Source: Heligmosomoides polygyrus polygyrus
Taxonomy: Eukaryota > Nematoda > Chromadorea > Rhabditida > Heligmosomidae
Assembly: GCA_947396885.1 (NCBI GenBank)
Contig: OX377205.1
Coordinates: 72,202,969-72,266,968, forward strand
Direction: 5' to 3'
DNA length: 64,000 nt
Position 1 is the stretch's first letter, and each line of letters starts with the position of its first letter. This document shows positions 32,990 to 43,519 of the stretch, in pieces. The notes under the pieces are model-generated. The model searched no databases. It was not told the origin of the DNA and saw only the letters and a list, made by a program, of their open reading frames with translations. Both the position numbers and the translations under genes were made by a program.

Positions 32990-33805
32990 ACTCTGCCGAC
33001 CATTTAAAGGACATTTTTTGTTTGTTTTCAAAGTCTGGAGAGGCAGCTACATACAAAATGTCTCCAATAATCTGTACAAAGAGGGTACTAGGACGTAGTT
33101 TCCTCTTGATCACCAGCTAGTCTTTATTTATTTATTTATTCAATACACCGAAGGTGTGCCCAAACATTAATATTAAACGAATCAATCGTAAGTGCAAGAA
33201 TTGACGCAGTTTGGTCAGAAAATCAAACGAAAACAAAAAATTACAGAAGCAAAGAACATACAAACACTAATACATTAGGTAAATCAGCCACACCACAAAC
33301 CCATCGTAAGCTCATTGCAAATATTATGTACCCATTAAAGAGTACCGAAAAGATGTTTCCAGTAAGTTATCATGCCTAGAACTAGCCCGCTGGTTAATTA
33401 CACGTAAGTGGGGTCAGCGACTTCGCATCTCCATCCACTCATGCGCAACCATGTTCACAACACACAAGTTGTCTCGCAGCAGTTCCACAGCAGGGGTTAT
33501 CCAGCGCAACTGACAATGTCATTACAACATTTATTACCCATGTTCCGCCAAAAATAGCAGGATTTATAGTTTTGAACTGCGCTACAAAAGCTGTGCAGTG
33601 AAAGCTCGAACAACTTCCTTGGCTTTGCTTGCCTTTATCTCTGTTCCATGAAAGACCCATGACGATAGCAGAATGGGTCTAAAACAGATCGAAATTCCCA
33701 TCAATAGAAAGCCCCTTGAGACTACGCGTCCCACTGCTTTAGGTAAGCAAGCCCTAAATGCGAGGGCACAGCGTCGCGTACTCCGTACGAGTTGCCCTCT
33801 CCGAC
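32990..33805. other. Intergenic DNA, no gene supported
   Basis: A TTTATTTATTTATT tract at about 33122-33140 precedes sequence (CAATACACCGAAGG...) that could be the complement of a retroelement 3' end. I could not confirm this. Confidence 0.3.
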
Positions 33806-33811
33806 GGGGTG

Positions 33812-33820
33812 TTAGTCATC
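33812..33820 (+). promoter_or_regulatory. bZIP-like half-conserved site upstream of the 33913 gene
   Basis: TTAGTCATC lies about 93 bp before the ATG, matching the GAGTCATC part and the spacing of the sites before the 21539 and 26649 genes. One arm of the palindrome is changed. Confidence 0.4.
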
Positions 33821-33912
33821 GGTATCGATCGGCGGTCGGCTCTGCACCCGCTGCTGTTCCATTGCGTGCTGTGCGACCAGCGTCTCGTCGAAAGCGTCGG
33901 TTACCCCCCAGA

Positions 33913-34383
33913 ATGCCCGAAGACCTGAAGATCGTCACGTTCAAGCTGTACGTGGATGAGATGCCACGCGTGATCATCCCCTATAAGGACAAGCGGGACC
34001 TCTTCAAGCAGTTCAAGCAGAAGACCAGAGCTATTGGCATCTCTCCGAGCGACATCTACGAAGTCGGCGAGACCTCCAACCCAATCCATCTGCGCAACGC
34101 CGATGTACTCTACGACGAGGTGAAGAGACGTGGTCACCTGCAGGCATTCGTCCAGAGCAGCCAGCCGTCCGACGTCCCACAGACCGCTCGAAGTCCAGCA
34201 CGTCGCGGTTCTCCTTCGAGTGACAATTGCAGACACCGCCACGAGTCTCATGGTCACCATCGGTCCAGCCGAAGACATCACCAAGAGCCCTCTTATGTTT
34301 GCTTTCGAACGATGTATTGCGGACCAAGATCGTGTGACTGTTCTTGTCATTGCACTGCTTGTCCTCGCTTCTACGGTTATTGA
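33913..34383 (+). CDS. PB1-like domain protein with short His/Cys-rich tail (paralogue 5)
   Basis: A 156-residue intronless protein, the shortest and most divergent + strand member. The PB1-like domain is at residues 7-81: VTFKLYV, RVIIPYKDKRDLFKQFKQKT, IYEVGETSNPIHLRNAD, then LQAFVQ. The OPCA acids are largely lost. There is no acidic Ser run or RS array. Instead there is a Ser/Pro/Arg segment, a His/Arg stretch (HRHESHGHHRSSRRHH) and a Cys-rich end (CGPRSCDCSCHCTACP) ending FYGY, like the FHGY end of the - strand members. I start it at 33913 because this ATG begins MPEDLK like its paralogues. The frame is open upstream to an ATG at 33673, and a longer product cannot be excluded. AATAAA is at 34623-34628. 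Confidence 0.8.
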   Translation: MPEDLKIVTFKLYVDEMPRVIIPYKDKRDLFKQFKQKTRAIGISPSDIYEVGETSNPIHLRNADVLYDEVKRRGHLQAFVQSSQPSDVPQTARSPARRGSPSSDNCRHRHESHGHHRSSRRHHQEPSYVCFRTMYCGPRSCDCSCHCTACPRFYGY

Positions 34384-34629
34384 GTTCGTCAATCTGGTTT
34401 AAGTGCGTTCGGTATAATATCATTAGCGATCACGATTCAACCTTTAAATCAACCTTTCAACCTTTCAGAAATAACATGTTGATGTTAGCTATGGTTGTTT
34501 GCTTTAATATCGGAACTATTTCTCCGTCACTTTCTTATTAAGTGGTTTACTCTTTTCTCCCAAGCTGTGCTCTTGGTAGTTTAATGTTCTGTCCTCACAT
34601 TACTGCCTTTGTTGCAGTCTCCAATAAAT

Positions 34630-35110
34630 CATAACTCAAAGAACTGCGCGTCTTCAAGAGGAGGCAGCTGTTGAGGAACACCTATGGGGCTGCGGACGGC
34701 AGCAAATAGTCTCTGAGCATTTCCAAACATTGACACGAAGTACTTGTCATTTAGTAATCATGCCGGATTACAGAGTCATAAAAAAATCAAAAAATTCATG
34801 TGGATTGATCAAAAGTCAGTGTATGCGTCGAGGCGAACGGCGATTGAGGCATAAACGCGCACTTTCGAGAATGACTCTGTTAATTAGCGAGCATTAAGCT
34901 GTGTTGTTCCATGGAGATGAGTCACCCTACACCGCGTGACGTTTTCTACGGATACATACCTGCAGGCGATCTCTATACCGAGCTGCTTGGGGAAAGATTT
35001 GTGATGTGATGATGATCAGCTTAGGTCCCCCAATAGGCGTCGTGATAATATTGATCCAGCAGAAAGGTAACTAACTGCAACTGAAAACCAATAGCTGCAT
35101 GCTGTTGGAG
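34630..35110. other. Intergenic DNA, no gene seen
   Basis: Nothing recognisable. Confidence 0.35.
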
Positions 35111-35114
35111 TTTG

Positions 35115-35380
35115 TCATCTTGCGTCAAAAGCTCTTCCGCCAGCTGGGACGCGAACCCGCGCCGTCTTCTTTCCGGGCAGGATGCTTCGCCTTGTACTCC
35201 AGCATCTGTTGCCGGTAAAGCGGTCGGCTCATCCTGATATCGCTGGTGAGTACTGAGGGGTCAATGCATCGAGGATGTCGAGGAGGGTGTGTGCGACCAA
35301 ACATCCGCAATGTGAACCGTAGCATTCTGCGCGGAAAGCAGAGGGTGCTGCTTCGAGTCACGCCTGGCGCAAAGTTTTGA
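35115..35380. repeat. Two facing tRNA-like fragments (second family)
   Basis: The - strand at 35115-35215 reads GAAGACGGCGCGGGTTCGCG, CCCAGCTGGCGGAAGAGC. The + strand at 35295-35375 reads GTAGCATTCTGCGCGGAAAG, GCTGCTTCGAGTCACGCC, TGGCGCAAAG. Both resemble the sequence at 16800-16880. They form an inverted pair about 80 bp apart and keep a B box but no complete tRNA fold. Confidence 0.4.
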
Positions 35381-35730
35381 TCTGTAACATATTTCGTCCG
35401 TACCGATCGTTCCAAGCTTGAGCAAATGTGCAAAAATCAATAGTTATTGATCGAGATGCGATAATTATCATTCGTTCACAGTGTGTCCTCGATAGGGTGA
35501 AGAAACACCATAACCAATGCTTCCCGAACGTTACAGTGATGAGCTGTGAAAGCTGCTGCCTTCTGTACACGAATGCAGTTCGTGGTAAAATATAGGAACA
35601 GCAATTCTCCTAATGACAACAGAAACGACAAAAATGTCTTCTTGCTCTGTCACAACACGATTGTTCTTGAACAGTGCACACCATCTATCGTTGTCGTTGT
35701 GTATGGCGTAATCCAAATGTGTGTCGCGAT

Positions 35731-36043
35731 TAAGGATAAGGATAAAGGACGGCGTTACTCAACCTTCTGGGATGCGCCAGCGCATTCTACTTCTACGGGA
35801 TGTCGTGGAGGCGACATGAATGCGTATTTGGCCATTCAACGACTTGCGGTGCCCAGCCGATGAACAAGTCAGCGCTCTATCCTTCCCAGACAAGTCTGGT
35901 ACCAATCCATCGACAGCGGAAGGATGGAGAGCTCGGCTGGTATATGGGAACTACGCTATTGCCAAGTGTTGGTATCATAGAATAAGACCGACGTAGCGGT
36001 ATTTATTGTACAGCGGTTCAATTCGCAAGCGTTTTATAACGAC
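35731..36043 (-). mobile_element. Composite SINE: non-tRNA head joined to SINE body
   Basis: On the - strand the 3' part is normal SINE body and tail (GGATAAGGATAAAGGACGGCG on the + strand at about 35733). In place of the tRNA-like head there is a different sequence of about 120 bp, starting GTCGTTATAAAACGCTTGC and containing AATACCGCTACGTCGG. The same head joined to the body at the same point (next to TCCATCCTTCCGCTGTCG) occurs at 52625-52965. A related head alone lies at 58655-58760. Confidence 0.75.
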
Positions 36044-36065
36044 GTGAAACCTGAGACAAAGAGAG

Positions 36066-36185
36066 CCTAGCGGGATGGAAGGCTTGGTTGGCCTGGGCGG
36101 GAAATCCGAACCAGGAACCTGGTATCGGGTGCACGCGACAGTCGCGCCTCCTCCGACTGCCCTACACGCGCCCTCGTGTCGTGAT
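36066..36185 (-). mobile_element. SINE 5' portion, - orientation
   Basis: The complement carries GTGTAGGGCAGTCGGAGGAG, CGCGACTGTCGCGTGCACCC and GGTTCGGATTTCCCGCC, so it has the A box, B box and start of the body. It is cut off next to the composite copy at 35731-36043. Together the two look like an ordinary SINE split by the head sequence, or two insertions side by side. Confidence 0.75.
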
Positions 36186-36761
36186 TAGAGTTCAGTTTAT
36201 TCAAATATTTGCAGCAAAATTGTTCAAATCTCTAGAATTCGAAAGATTGCTGACTACGCAAATTGTGCAAATATCAAAGCTGGAGGTTGCCCAACAGAAA
36301 TGTGGGTTGTACCAGAGAAGTGAAAACTATTGGTACGGCGTCACCCGTACCATAGTGAGAAGGGAACGTCGAATATCTCTCGATTGTCGCCCGTTCTCGA
36401 CTTCTATCCAGTGTTACGCGTGTTCAAGGCTAGACGTTTTGCTGTTACAAGCGGCCTTAATGAGCTGATGGTATAGCTGAGGAATTTTCACGGTCAGTTA
36501 TTCTCCAGAAAAGAAAAGTTGTGCAACGCGATTCCAGCAAATGCATATCTTTATAGCACTGTAAGGCTAGGCGATGGCGATTATGTTTTCCTATTGCAGT
36601 CTAGGTCAGACTGTAGCTGTATGTGTGCAAAACAGGCAGACCGATGGCACCGATTCATATCGTGAGCCTGAAGTCTGGACATTGTTCTTGAATTGCTTCC
36701 CGTAAACCTCGACATCCGAAGTATTCTGGTGTTATGCAGCTCGAGTGCCTCATGGTATTCA

Positions 36762-36763
<2 letters not shown>

Positions 36764-36820
<57 letters not shown>
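36764..36820. repeat. (CA)n microsatellite
   Basis: An uninterrupted CA/AC dinucleotide run of about 57 bp, ending 38 bp before the first kri-1 exon seen. It also produces meaningless poly-(HT) and poly-(VC) readings. Confidence 0.97.
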
Positions 36821-36822
<2 letters not shown>

Positions 36823-36858
36823 TTTGGTCTACGTTTTGACAATGTATTTCCTTCACAG

Positions 36859-37069
36859 CCTGCAAGAACAGACCCAATCAAACTGCCTTCACCATTAGAC
36901 TCCTCACCACACCTCCAAAGAAGGGAACTTTCTATGCACATAGTCAGTATTGAGATCGAGATCTTTATCCTAGACGGTCAAACTGACAAGCCAAACGGTT
37001 GTGGAGAGGATTGTCACTTAGAGCTATTAGTCTCACGGGAATGTCAATCTGATGCTGAGCTTTTTACAG
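36859..37069 (+). CDS. kri-1: KRIT1/kri-1 orthologue, N-terminal exon
   Basis: Bounded by acceptor TTTCCTTCACAG (ends 36858) and donor GTATTC (37070). The 70 codons include MHIVSIEIEIFILDGQ and HLELLVSRECQSDAELFTG, which I align loosely with the N-terminal Nudix-like region of KRIT1, and it ends in phase 1. The next identified exon needs exactly one carried base, so the phases agree, although compared with human KRIT1 several tens of residues are missing between them. The start codon lies upstream and was not found. Confidence 0.5.
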
Positions 37070-37344
37070 GTATTCTTCTTTATGATATGAATTGAGCCCC
37101 TTTCTCACCTTGCCCACGAAATCTTCGAGGCGGTGGGGTTCTTTTGACAGCACATAACTCAGCCACAACAGCTTGGGTTATGTAGCGACCAGGCTACCCG
37201 CCTAGGGCGTGCTGTATTTCAAGAATCTCAAACTCTCTACAACGTGCGCAGACCCTTTTTAGTTTGTGTATAGAGATGAGAAGACAAAGCCGAAATTCGG
37301 AGCATCCTATCCTTTCAGTGTCTGAAGAAGACAGTAGGATGAAG

Positions 37345-37610
37345 AAAAGGACGGCGCTCCCCTTTTGGAATACGCCACGCATTCTAGTTCTACGAGACAT
37401 CGTGTAGATAATTTGAAGGAGGATGTACATATATGGCCTATAGAATGAATTTCGGTTCCAGTCGATGAACAGGACAGTGTTTTATGCTTCCCAGACGCGA
37501 CTGGTACCTGTGCATCGACAATGTGGAGAACGAAGGCTTGGTTTGCTTGGGCGGCAAATCTGAACAAGGAATCTGAAACCGCGTGCACGCGACGGCCGTG
37601 CAGCGCCAAA
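37345..37610 (-). mobile_element. SINE copy, - orientation, in a kri-1 intron
   Basis: The + strand words GGAATACGCCACGCATTCTA, TGCTTCCCAGACGCGACTGG, GGAGAACGAAGGCTTGG and GCGTGCACGCGACGGCCG are the complement of the SINE from tail to head. The A box is worn. Confidence 0.75.
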
Positions 37611-38088
37611 CGAAGGCAGTAATAACGAAAATGGCCAATGGATACCCGTAAATTCCTCGCGTGGAGACAGGCTACAATACATAAGTGACACTTATGTAAT
37701 AAACATACATGCATACATACCTAAGCCTGGCTGCGTAAGCTACATTTCTCTTTAGCCGCGATCGCAATTACTTCTGAGTTCGATGTTTTTTGGTATATTT
37801 ATAAAATTGAAAAACGCAGCCATTCTATAATAGAAAATGCGGTCAGTACGAGCATGGTTATCAAGCATTACTGCAGTTACAGCTATATCCATCTCCTCAT
37901 GGGTCAGACGCCGGTGTCATCTATTTCCAACAGGGTAAAATGAAGCAGCTACGAACTGCTTTTGATTCGAGTTTTTGCGGATACATTTATTCTATAAAAT
38001 GGGTCGCATGCCATACACAGAAAACATCGTGACTGAAATTGGAGGCCGCTGCTGGTTCTGCATTAACGTGTTATACTTTTTCTTTCAG

Positions 38089-38206
38089 ATCGACTGACGT
38101 ATCCACATGGCCGGCTGGAGAACCTCGCTCGACTGGTGAATATGTGCATGCAGACGCCAGAATGCCTCGATCTCCAGACAATGCATATGATTCTCCGGAT
38201 AGAGGA
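38089..38206 (+). CDS. kri-1: KRIT1/kri-1 orthologue, Nudix-region exon
   Basis: Acceptor TTTCTTTCAG ends at 38088 and donor GTAAGC starts at 38207. The reading LTYPHGRLENLARLVNMCMQ, then TPECLDLQTMHMILRIE, lines up with the human KRIT1 segment just before its NPAY motif. It enters in phase 1 and leaves two bases, which the next exon completes as Glu. KRIT1 is a Rap1/CCM2/ICAP1-binding scaffold; C. elegans KRI-1 acts in longevity and stress signalling. Confidence 0.85.
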
Positions 38207-38384
38207 GTAAGCGATCACCACTCACCTGACTTTCTCTAAGTGGATGCAGCTGTAGGATTACGACTGTTCCCCCGAAAAGTGAAGGCTTGACCATCCCCTA
38301 GAGTTGATCCTCATGTTATGCCAGTAGAAGCAGCGTCACGTCGCTGCTTGATCATTCTCTAAAAAGGCTTCTCAGTCGGTCTCC

Positions 38385-38535
38385 GGGGCCCGGATTCGTC
38401 AACGACTAACCACCGGGTATAAGGGGTAGAGATACCCATGATGAAGCATTCATCTCCATCCTTTATCTTATCTCTACAGGCAGACTCCTTAAACCCCGCA
38501 TACCCGCGGGTTTAATTGTTGATGAATCTGGCCCC
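38385..38535. mobile_element. Short MITE in a kri-1 intron
   Basis: A 151-bp near-palindromic element. The left end GGGGCCCGGATTCGTCAACG and the complement of the right end (GGGGCCAGATTCATCAACAA) pair on through AACC...CGGGTAT.GGGG. A second copy of the left end starts near 63808. No clear TSD could be defined; the GGGCC ends resemble the GC-rich MITEs at 23471-23969. Confidence 0.75.
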
Positions 38536-38721
38536 AGAAAAGCGTCTGGGCCAGCTGTAGTTCTAAGGTGAATTTGGATGCCTTGACATTGTACTGTTTC
38601 GAGTCGCTATTGATTGCTACGCCCCACCAATCAATACATATGGACTAGTCTTGTATTTATCCAAGTTCCACACCCCTATTAACCACAGTAGCTTTCTTCT
38701 CTAGCTATTTCTTAATTTCAG

Positions 38722-38856
38722 ATGGTTAGCTCATTCACAGCGTCGTAACCCGTACTTCTTGTCGGCGCTGTTCATGCGACCGGCAGCCAGAAGTCGTGTG
38801 ATTCGATGTGCGCATAACCCAGCCTATGTAGGTCACGAGATCGAAGGCTGCTTACG
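38722..38856 (+). CDS. kri-1: KRIT1/kri-1 orthologue, NPAY exon
   Basis: Acceptor TTAATTTCAG ends at 38721 and donor GTAAGA starts at 38857. The reading includes EWLAHSQRR across the junction, FLSALFMRPAARSRVIRCA and HNPAYVGHEIEG. It aligns column by column with human KRIT1 around its first NPxY motif (NPAY), the site bound by the ICAP1 PTB domain. An NPYF string earlier in the exon falls at a position where human KRIT1 has no such motif, so I treat it as coincidence. Confidence 0.9.
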
Positions 38857-38911
38857 GTAAGAATAACCTCTGCACTTCATGTAAGCCTTTTACCCGCTCA
38901 GCCTTATCCAG

Positions 38912-39077
38912 GAACCTGTCTGGAAGTGTCCGTAGCGTCTCGTCTTCCGTAGATCTCGATGAGAAGGTCCGCTACGGAAATCTGTGTCGTGTGGAGATGA
39001 TCACCTACGACAAGTACAACACCTTCGTGATGAACCCACTGTTCGATAGCGGTCTGACGTTTCCCGACGAAGACGAG
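38912..39077 (+). CDS. kri-1: KRIT1/kri-1 orthologue, NPLF exon
   Basis: Acceptor CTTATCCAG ends at 38911; the donor is probably GTACCG at 39078 (weak). The intron before it is only 55 bp. The reading ends VEMITYDKYNTFVMNPLF then DSGLTFPDEDE. It matches the human stretch with the second NPxF motif (NPLF). The frame stays open past 39077 to a stop at 39201-39203, so the exact exon end is uncertain. Confidence 0.85.
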
Positions 39078-39975
39078 GTACCGTCTCTTCTAAGGGCCTG
39101 TTCGCGGTCCGTGACGGGAACGACTGATCGCGCTGGCAAAATGTATTTGCCGATTTTTGTCAGGCGATCCTTCGCCATCAGCCGATCTTTCTGCTTTTCA
39201 TGAATAAGTCAGTCCTTGTTCTTTGGACAGTGAATGGAGCCTACAGAACCTTTTATACAGAGCTTAGTCACAGCCTATTTACCACACTAATCACCAATAC
39301 TCACAGGATTGAGCATGGATATGATGACCTTTAGTGGTATGACAGGCTAGGCAAAATTTATACCTGAGTCGTGTACTAGTGTAGCGTTATGGAAGCTACC
39401 AATATTCATCGCATGCTTCGCTCAATCGATGTAGTTTAACGCCACGACGCTTGGCTAGTAAAGTATAAGTCCCGACTTAGCAGATTGCTCTTTAGTCTTA
39501 AGTATTACAGCTTAGGATGGCTGAGGGGGGGGGGTCTTCATGTACTCTTTGCCCTCTAAAAAAGGAATTGCAAGTAAAGTCTTCCATGATGTCCTATCAT
39601 TCTTTCATTGCATAACGTTCGTATCGCGCTCTTTTTATGGGAACAGGTCAAGAGTTGGAGAAGTGGACGCCATACGGTAGATGTACACGGCCTTATAGGA
39701 TAAAGCAATTAGCATTTCTAGAACACAAAAGGTCAGCTGAATATGTGAGACCATCACTAAAGAATGCCTTTTTAGGATAATAGTTACTTCATTGCGGGAG
39801 CTCCGGTCCGGGCGTTCCGCAGCCCTTCAAAGGCCTCGGTAGGTTCGGGAGACGACTGGAGCAGGAACTACCCGCTGCATCGAGCAGCGTATGTGGGTGA
39901 TGCTGCAGCTATAGAGTGAGTCAAGTTTCTTGGCCGTGACATCCTTCTGAAGGCGCGGAGCGTGCATTCGACTCT
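39078..39975. other. kri-1 intron, nothing else recognised
   Basis: Includes a poly-G run near 39525-39535. No further exon could be identified. Confidence 0.4.
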
Positions 39976-40888
39976 GGCTATTGTTATACTTCGGCGACGT
40001 CGTCGACAGGAGAGCATCAGAGCGCATTTTTAGCAACGCAGCGCGTTTTCAGTGTCGTCATTTGGTAACCAGACTGCGGATAGAAACGCTAGGTGATCAC
40101 GTCTGCCTCGAATTTGCTTACATTGTGTGCTTTTCTTAATATGTTTCGAGTCAGTAAAATTGATTGTAGGCAAAATAATAATAAAGGAAGTGCGGGGCAG
40201 TGTTGAACATTTAACGACTATTGATTTACCGATTTAGCAATTTTACCAGCATTTTTGTTAAATTGCTTTATCGGAGTTTAGGACCTTTATCGCTAAATCG
40301 CACTGAAATTAAATTTACGCGGATTTTTCGAATTTCACAGGAAAATTTAATTCTTAATTAATATGAATTGTATTTCGAAAAAGCCTTTCGTGGAGGTTTG
40401 CAGTATCATTTCAGAAAGCGAAGAAACACTGCTTATTTTCTTCACAGTTTTATTTTGTGTTGCTTGCTCTGCAAGAAAGCGAAAAGGCCTAGAAAACGCG
40501 ATTAGAACGGGTGAGAAGGGCAGAAAAGCAAAGAAAGGTAACGAAGTGAAGGGAAGGTGAGGTTTAGGCTCCCACTCTCTCCCCAAACACTCAGTGTTCT
40601 AGCGAATGGCACTATTGGTGTACGCAAGACGGTCGTCTCTTGCACTTCTCGATTTCGTAAGTCGAAGTCCGGTGGGGATGATGGAAGTGCCGGGAACGAA
40701 GAACCAACCCACAATCAAAACACTCCATCGGAGCGCATTTTCTGCCACCCTTGGATGACGTCGGCAACCTTGGATGACGTCGGCAACGCCGACGTCGTCG
40801 ACCCGTCTGTGGCGACGCAGTGCGTAGCAGACCCCTCAACACAGCATCGGCGACGTCGGCGACTTGTCGCCGAAGTATAACATAGGCC
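39976..40888. repeat. Possible TIR element in the kri-1 intron
   Basis: The left sequence GGCTATTGTTATACTTCGG (39976) is the inverse of the right end at 40888 (complement GGCCTATGTTATACTTCGG). Both continue with CGAC and GACGTCG words, and the ends resemble those of the MITE at 23471 (GGCC..TGTTATACT). The right side contains a perfect direct repeat, TTGGATGACGTCGGCAAC, twice in tandem near 40752-40788. No TSD is visible, so the two ends may belong to different insertions. Confidence 0.45.
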
Positions 40889-41080
40889 ATAGTTGGAAGA
40901 ATAGCGAGTTGTCCGCAGGTACGTACGAGTTTTCACGCATTGCCAGGCGATAGTAGCGGGAACGAGTGAACACTCCACCTTCTGGAATCGAAGGAAGTGG
41001 TTGCGACGATCCCTCCCCGCTTTTCTTCAGTTTGTTGGTGTGGTTATTTTTTCGTGCAGAAAGACTTGAACTTTACGGTA

Positions 41081-41126
41081 TTCATTCAAACAACCATCCA
41101 TAGGTATGGATGGTTATTTGAATGAA
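41081..41126. repeat. Near-perfect 22-bp palindrome
   Basis: Arms at 41081-41102 and 41105-41126 are complementary except for one position and are separated by 2 bp. The sequence around it shows no further pairing, so it is not the centre of a long foldback. It lies in the kri-1 intron. Confidence 0.8.
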
Positions 41127-43138
41127 ACAGCCTCCAAATTCCAGTTACAAAAGGGAGTGATGAATTATGGTACACCTGGGTGATCGTTCGCACATCAGTC
41201 GGCATCTAAGCCTTCCGCCCCATCACCGAGCCTTCGTTACCAGTGGCGATGGCGAGTAGCTGCTGGTGAGCCAATGATTGGCCATTTTCGGGCCAATTAG
41301 TGGCTTTCACTCGCGCACGAATTTGGAGGCTGTTCGACTTCAAAAACTTCCTTCTTGACAGAGGAGTCGCACGGAGACCTGGTTTTACACCTCAAAACAC
41401 TTTGGGCCTCCTAGGCGACTGACTTAGCCGTGGTAAGCTAGATGAGCCAGATTTTGCGGTTCCACCCCACGTCCAGTCCTGTACCCAGCATTGGGTCAAC
41501 GAAAGTAAGCAGAGATGCCTATATCTGGCCGAGGAGAGTGTGGGTAAAAGCCGGTCGGTGCCGCGTCGCGTTTATACACCGACACCGTGAAACACCTCAT
41601 TTTACGGCATTTTCGGAGACTGTATTCGGTGATTCACACAAAAACGGCTCTTCATGTAGAACTAGACACTTTTAAAGAAGGTTCAAATAGTTGTTTATCC
41701 AAGAAAGCAGTGTGGCTTCCTTTGAAATTTTTAATCCACACGCAGCAAAAAGTGACTATACTCTTTGAAACCTTATGAAATTTTTATTTTTGAAGAGAAG
41801 TAATGGATCGAAGCCTACCATAAAGCGAAAGAATGTAACAATTCAAAAGAAGGGATTGCGCCATGTATTCGTCTAGCTCATTGCGATTTTCGGTACGTGT
41901 CGCGAAAGAGCACAGGATTGGGTGGTGGGAACACGTTACTCACTCAGGTCATCGAATGGGATTCTCATTCAGAGAGGGCGTGCAATTTCGGCACCCTTGA
42001 CAGGAGAGTAGCTCCATGCAAACAGAATTTTTGTTATAATACAAAGGACAATCACGACGGGTGCAAGAAAAAATTCCTCTTTTAGCACTAAAAATTGCCA
42101 CCTTCTTGCACTTTAAAGTACTACTTTTCCTCCAAATTAAGCTTCTATAAAATTTTGACTGCGTGTCAGCTCTTCTCTTCAATGGGCACAGCGCGGCGAC
42201 TAGCGGCTGAGCCAGTTTTCGGAAGGATATTCGTGCTGCGCTTCAAAATTGACCTCGCAGCGAGAATATAAAAACCGCTGAATCGACGACCTGCTATGTA
42301 GAGGTGAAATACGTGTAGCGCTAATCTATGAAGTGGCCAGAATATGCTTACAGTAACGATAAGTCATACTGTGACCAGCTGTCTCATGAACTTACAGAGT
42401 CGTGTAGGATTGCAATGCAAAGATGGCACTACCGCCGGATATGTAATATGTTTGGATGAGTTCAGTTGAAATCAATGGTTCAGAGAGCATTGTCGGTGCC
42501 AGCCGTCTTGTTGGTGTGCATTCGACCCCACATATCACTTTTATGCACTCAAGCCTGCTCCACGCAATGACAAATCGAGCGGCCAACATTGCTGTGCTTT
42601 GTGCTGCTCTTGTCTCTGTGTGCTCATTCTTGTGCTGCTGATTCAGAGCCGCGCGACCTCAGTGTTTGCATGCCATTTCGGGCTTGAAATGGATTCTCCG
42701 GGCCCAAGACAGATATTTGCCGGCATCAAAGCTGCTCTGCCAACAGAGTACCCTGTTTGCCAGCTTGAGTCAGAATGTATGAAGATCACGAATAAAAATA
42801 AGTTTTCTCCCGACCGTTTTCGAAACTTTTCTTTTCGTCTTCCTAGATAGAATTTCTCTTAATTTCAAGCATCTTCAATCTAGGAGCAATAGCCTCTTTG
42901 CTTTTCTCCTTTAGGCCGTGTGGCAGTTTCGACTTCTAGGCATTTCTGGTCATACCCATAAAAAACCACTGCTGATAGCCTCGTTTAGAGCGTATTTACA
43001 GTTACATCAAGATTAATTCTGATGAAAGAATTTTTCGAAAATAAATGAATAAAAACTTAAGGTGATGGACGAAAAGGACAAAAAATGTCCCCAACTTTTG
43101 CAATCTCGTAGAACTATTTTCTATCCCTTCTCTTACAG
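41127..43138. other. kri-1 intron region; expected exon not found
   Basis: The next exon (43139) needs two carried bases while the exon ending at 39077 leaves none. At least one exon of length 3n+2, expected to code for the third NPxY/F motif and first ankyrin repeat, should therefore lie between 39078 and 43138. I could not identify it. The open stretch near 42690-42790 (MDSPGPRQIFAGIKAALP) is the best candidate but has no splice sites that I trust. Confidence 0.4.
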
Positions 43139-43265
43139 ATCGCTCCTGGCACTAGGCGTCGATGCACGAGAGTCAGATCGAGACTCGTGGACTCCACTAC
43201 ACTATGCGGCCTTCTACGAGCATCTGGATGCAATGAGAGCTCTGCTGAACAGTGGAAATGCTAAT
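43139..43265 (+). CDS. kri-1: KRIT1/kri-1 orthologue, ankyrin exon
   Basis: Acceptor TTCTCTTACAG ends at 43138 and donor GTAAGT starts at 43266. The reading SLLALGVDARESDRDSW then TPLHYAAFYEHLDAMRALL is an ankyrin repeat (TPLHYAA signature) and lines up with the human KRIT1 repeat containing HWAPIHYACWYG. It ends in phase 0, as the next ankyrin exon, 16.7 kb away, requires. Confidence 0.9.
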
Positions 43266-43519
43266 GTAAGTGATGGCCCCGTTTCGGAAACCGGGCCTCA
43301 TTGGGTTCAAGCTATAATAGGTGCGGTTCAGCGTATAGAAGCAGAACTGCACGGCGTAATCTGAACGAAAATACGTATTTGAAAGCGTGCCCTCTATCTA
43401 TAGTAACAAACTGTGTTTGATTCACAGACTCATGAAATAAATCCTGTTAGATCTCAACAACTTCAACTCTAGGGTGACGACCTGACACGCACCGTAATTT
43501 CTTTAGCGTCGAGAACAAA

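Noticed and set aside
33673..33912. Upstream 80-codon extension of paralogue 5
   Set aside because: It covers the position of the conserved promoter site, and the other + strand members start at MP(D/E/G). A longer form is possible but unsupported.
36745..36941. Poly-(His-Thr) and poly-(Val-Cys) proteins
   Set aside because: Translations of the (CA)n microsatellite.
38750..38765. NPYF motif in the kri-1 exon 38722-38856 as a CCM2-type binding site
   Set aside because: By alignment it sits where human KRIT1 reads SHFIPALF, well before the NPAY motif, so it is probably chance.
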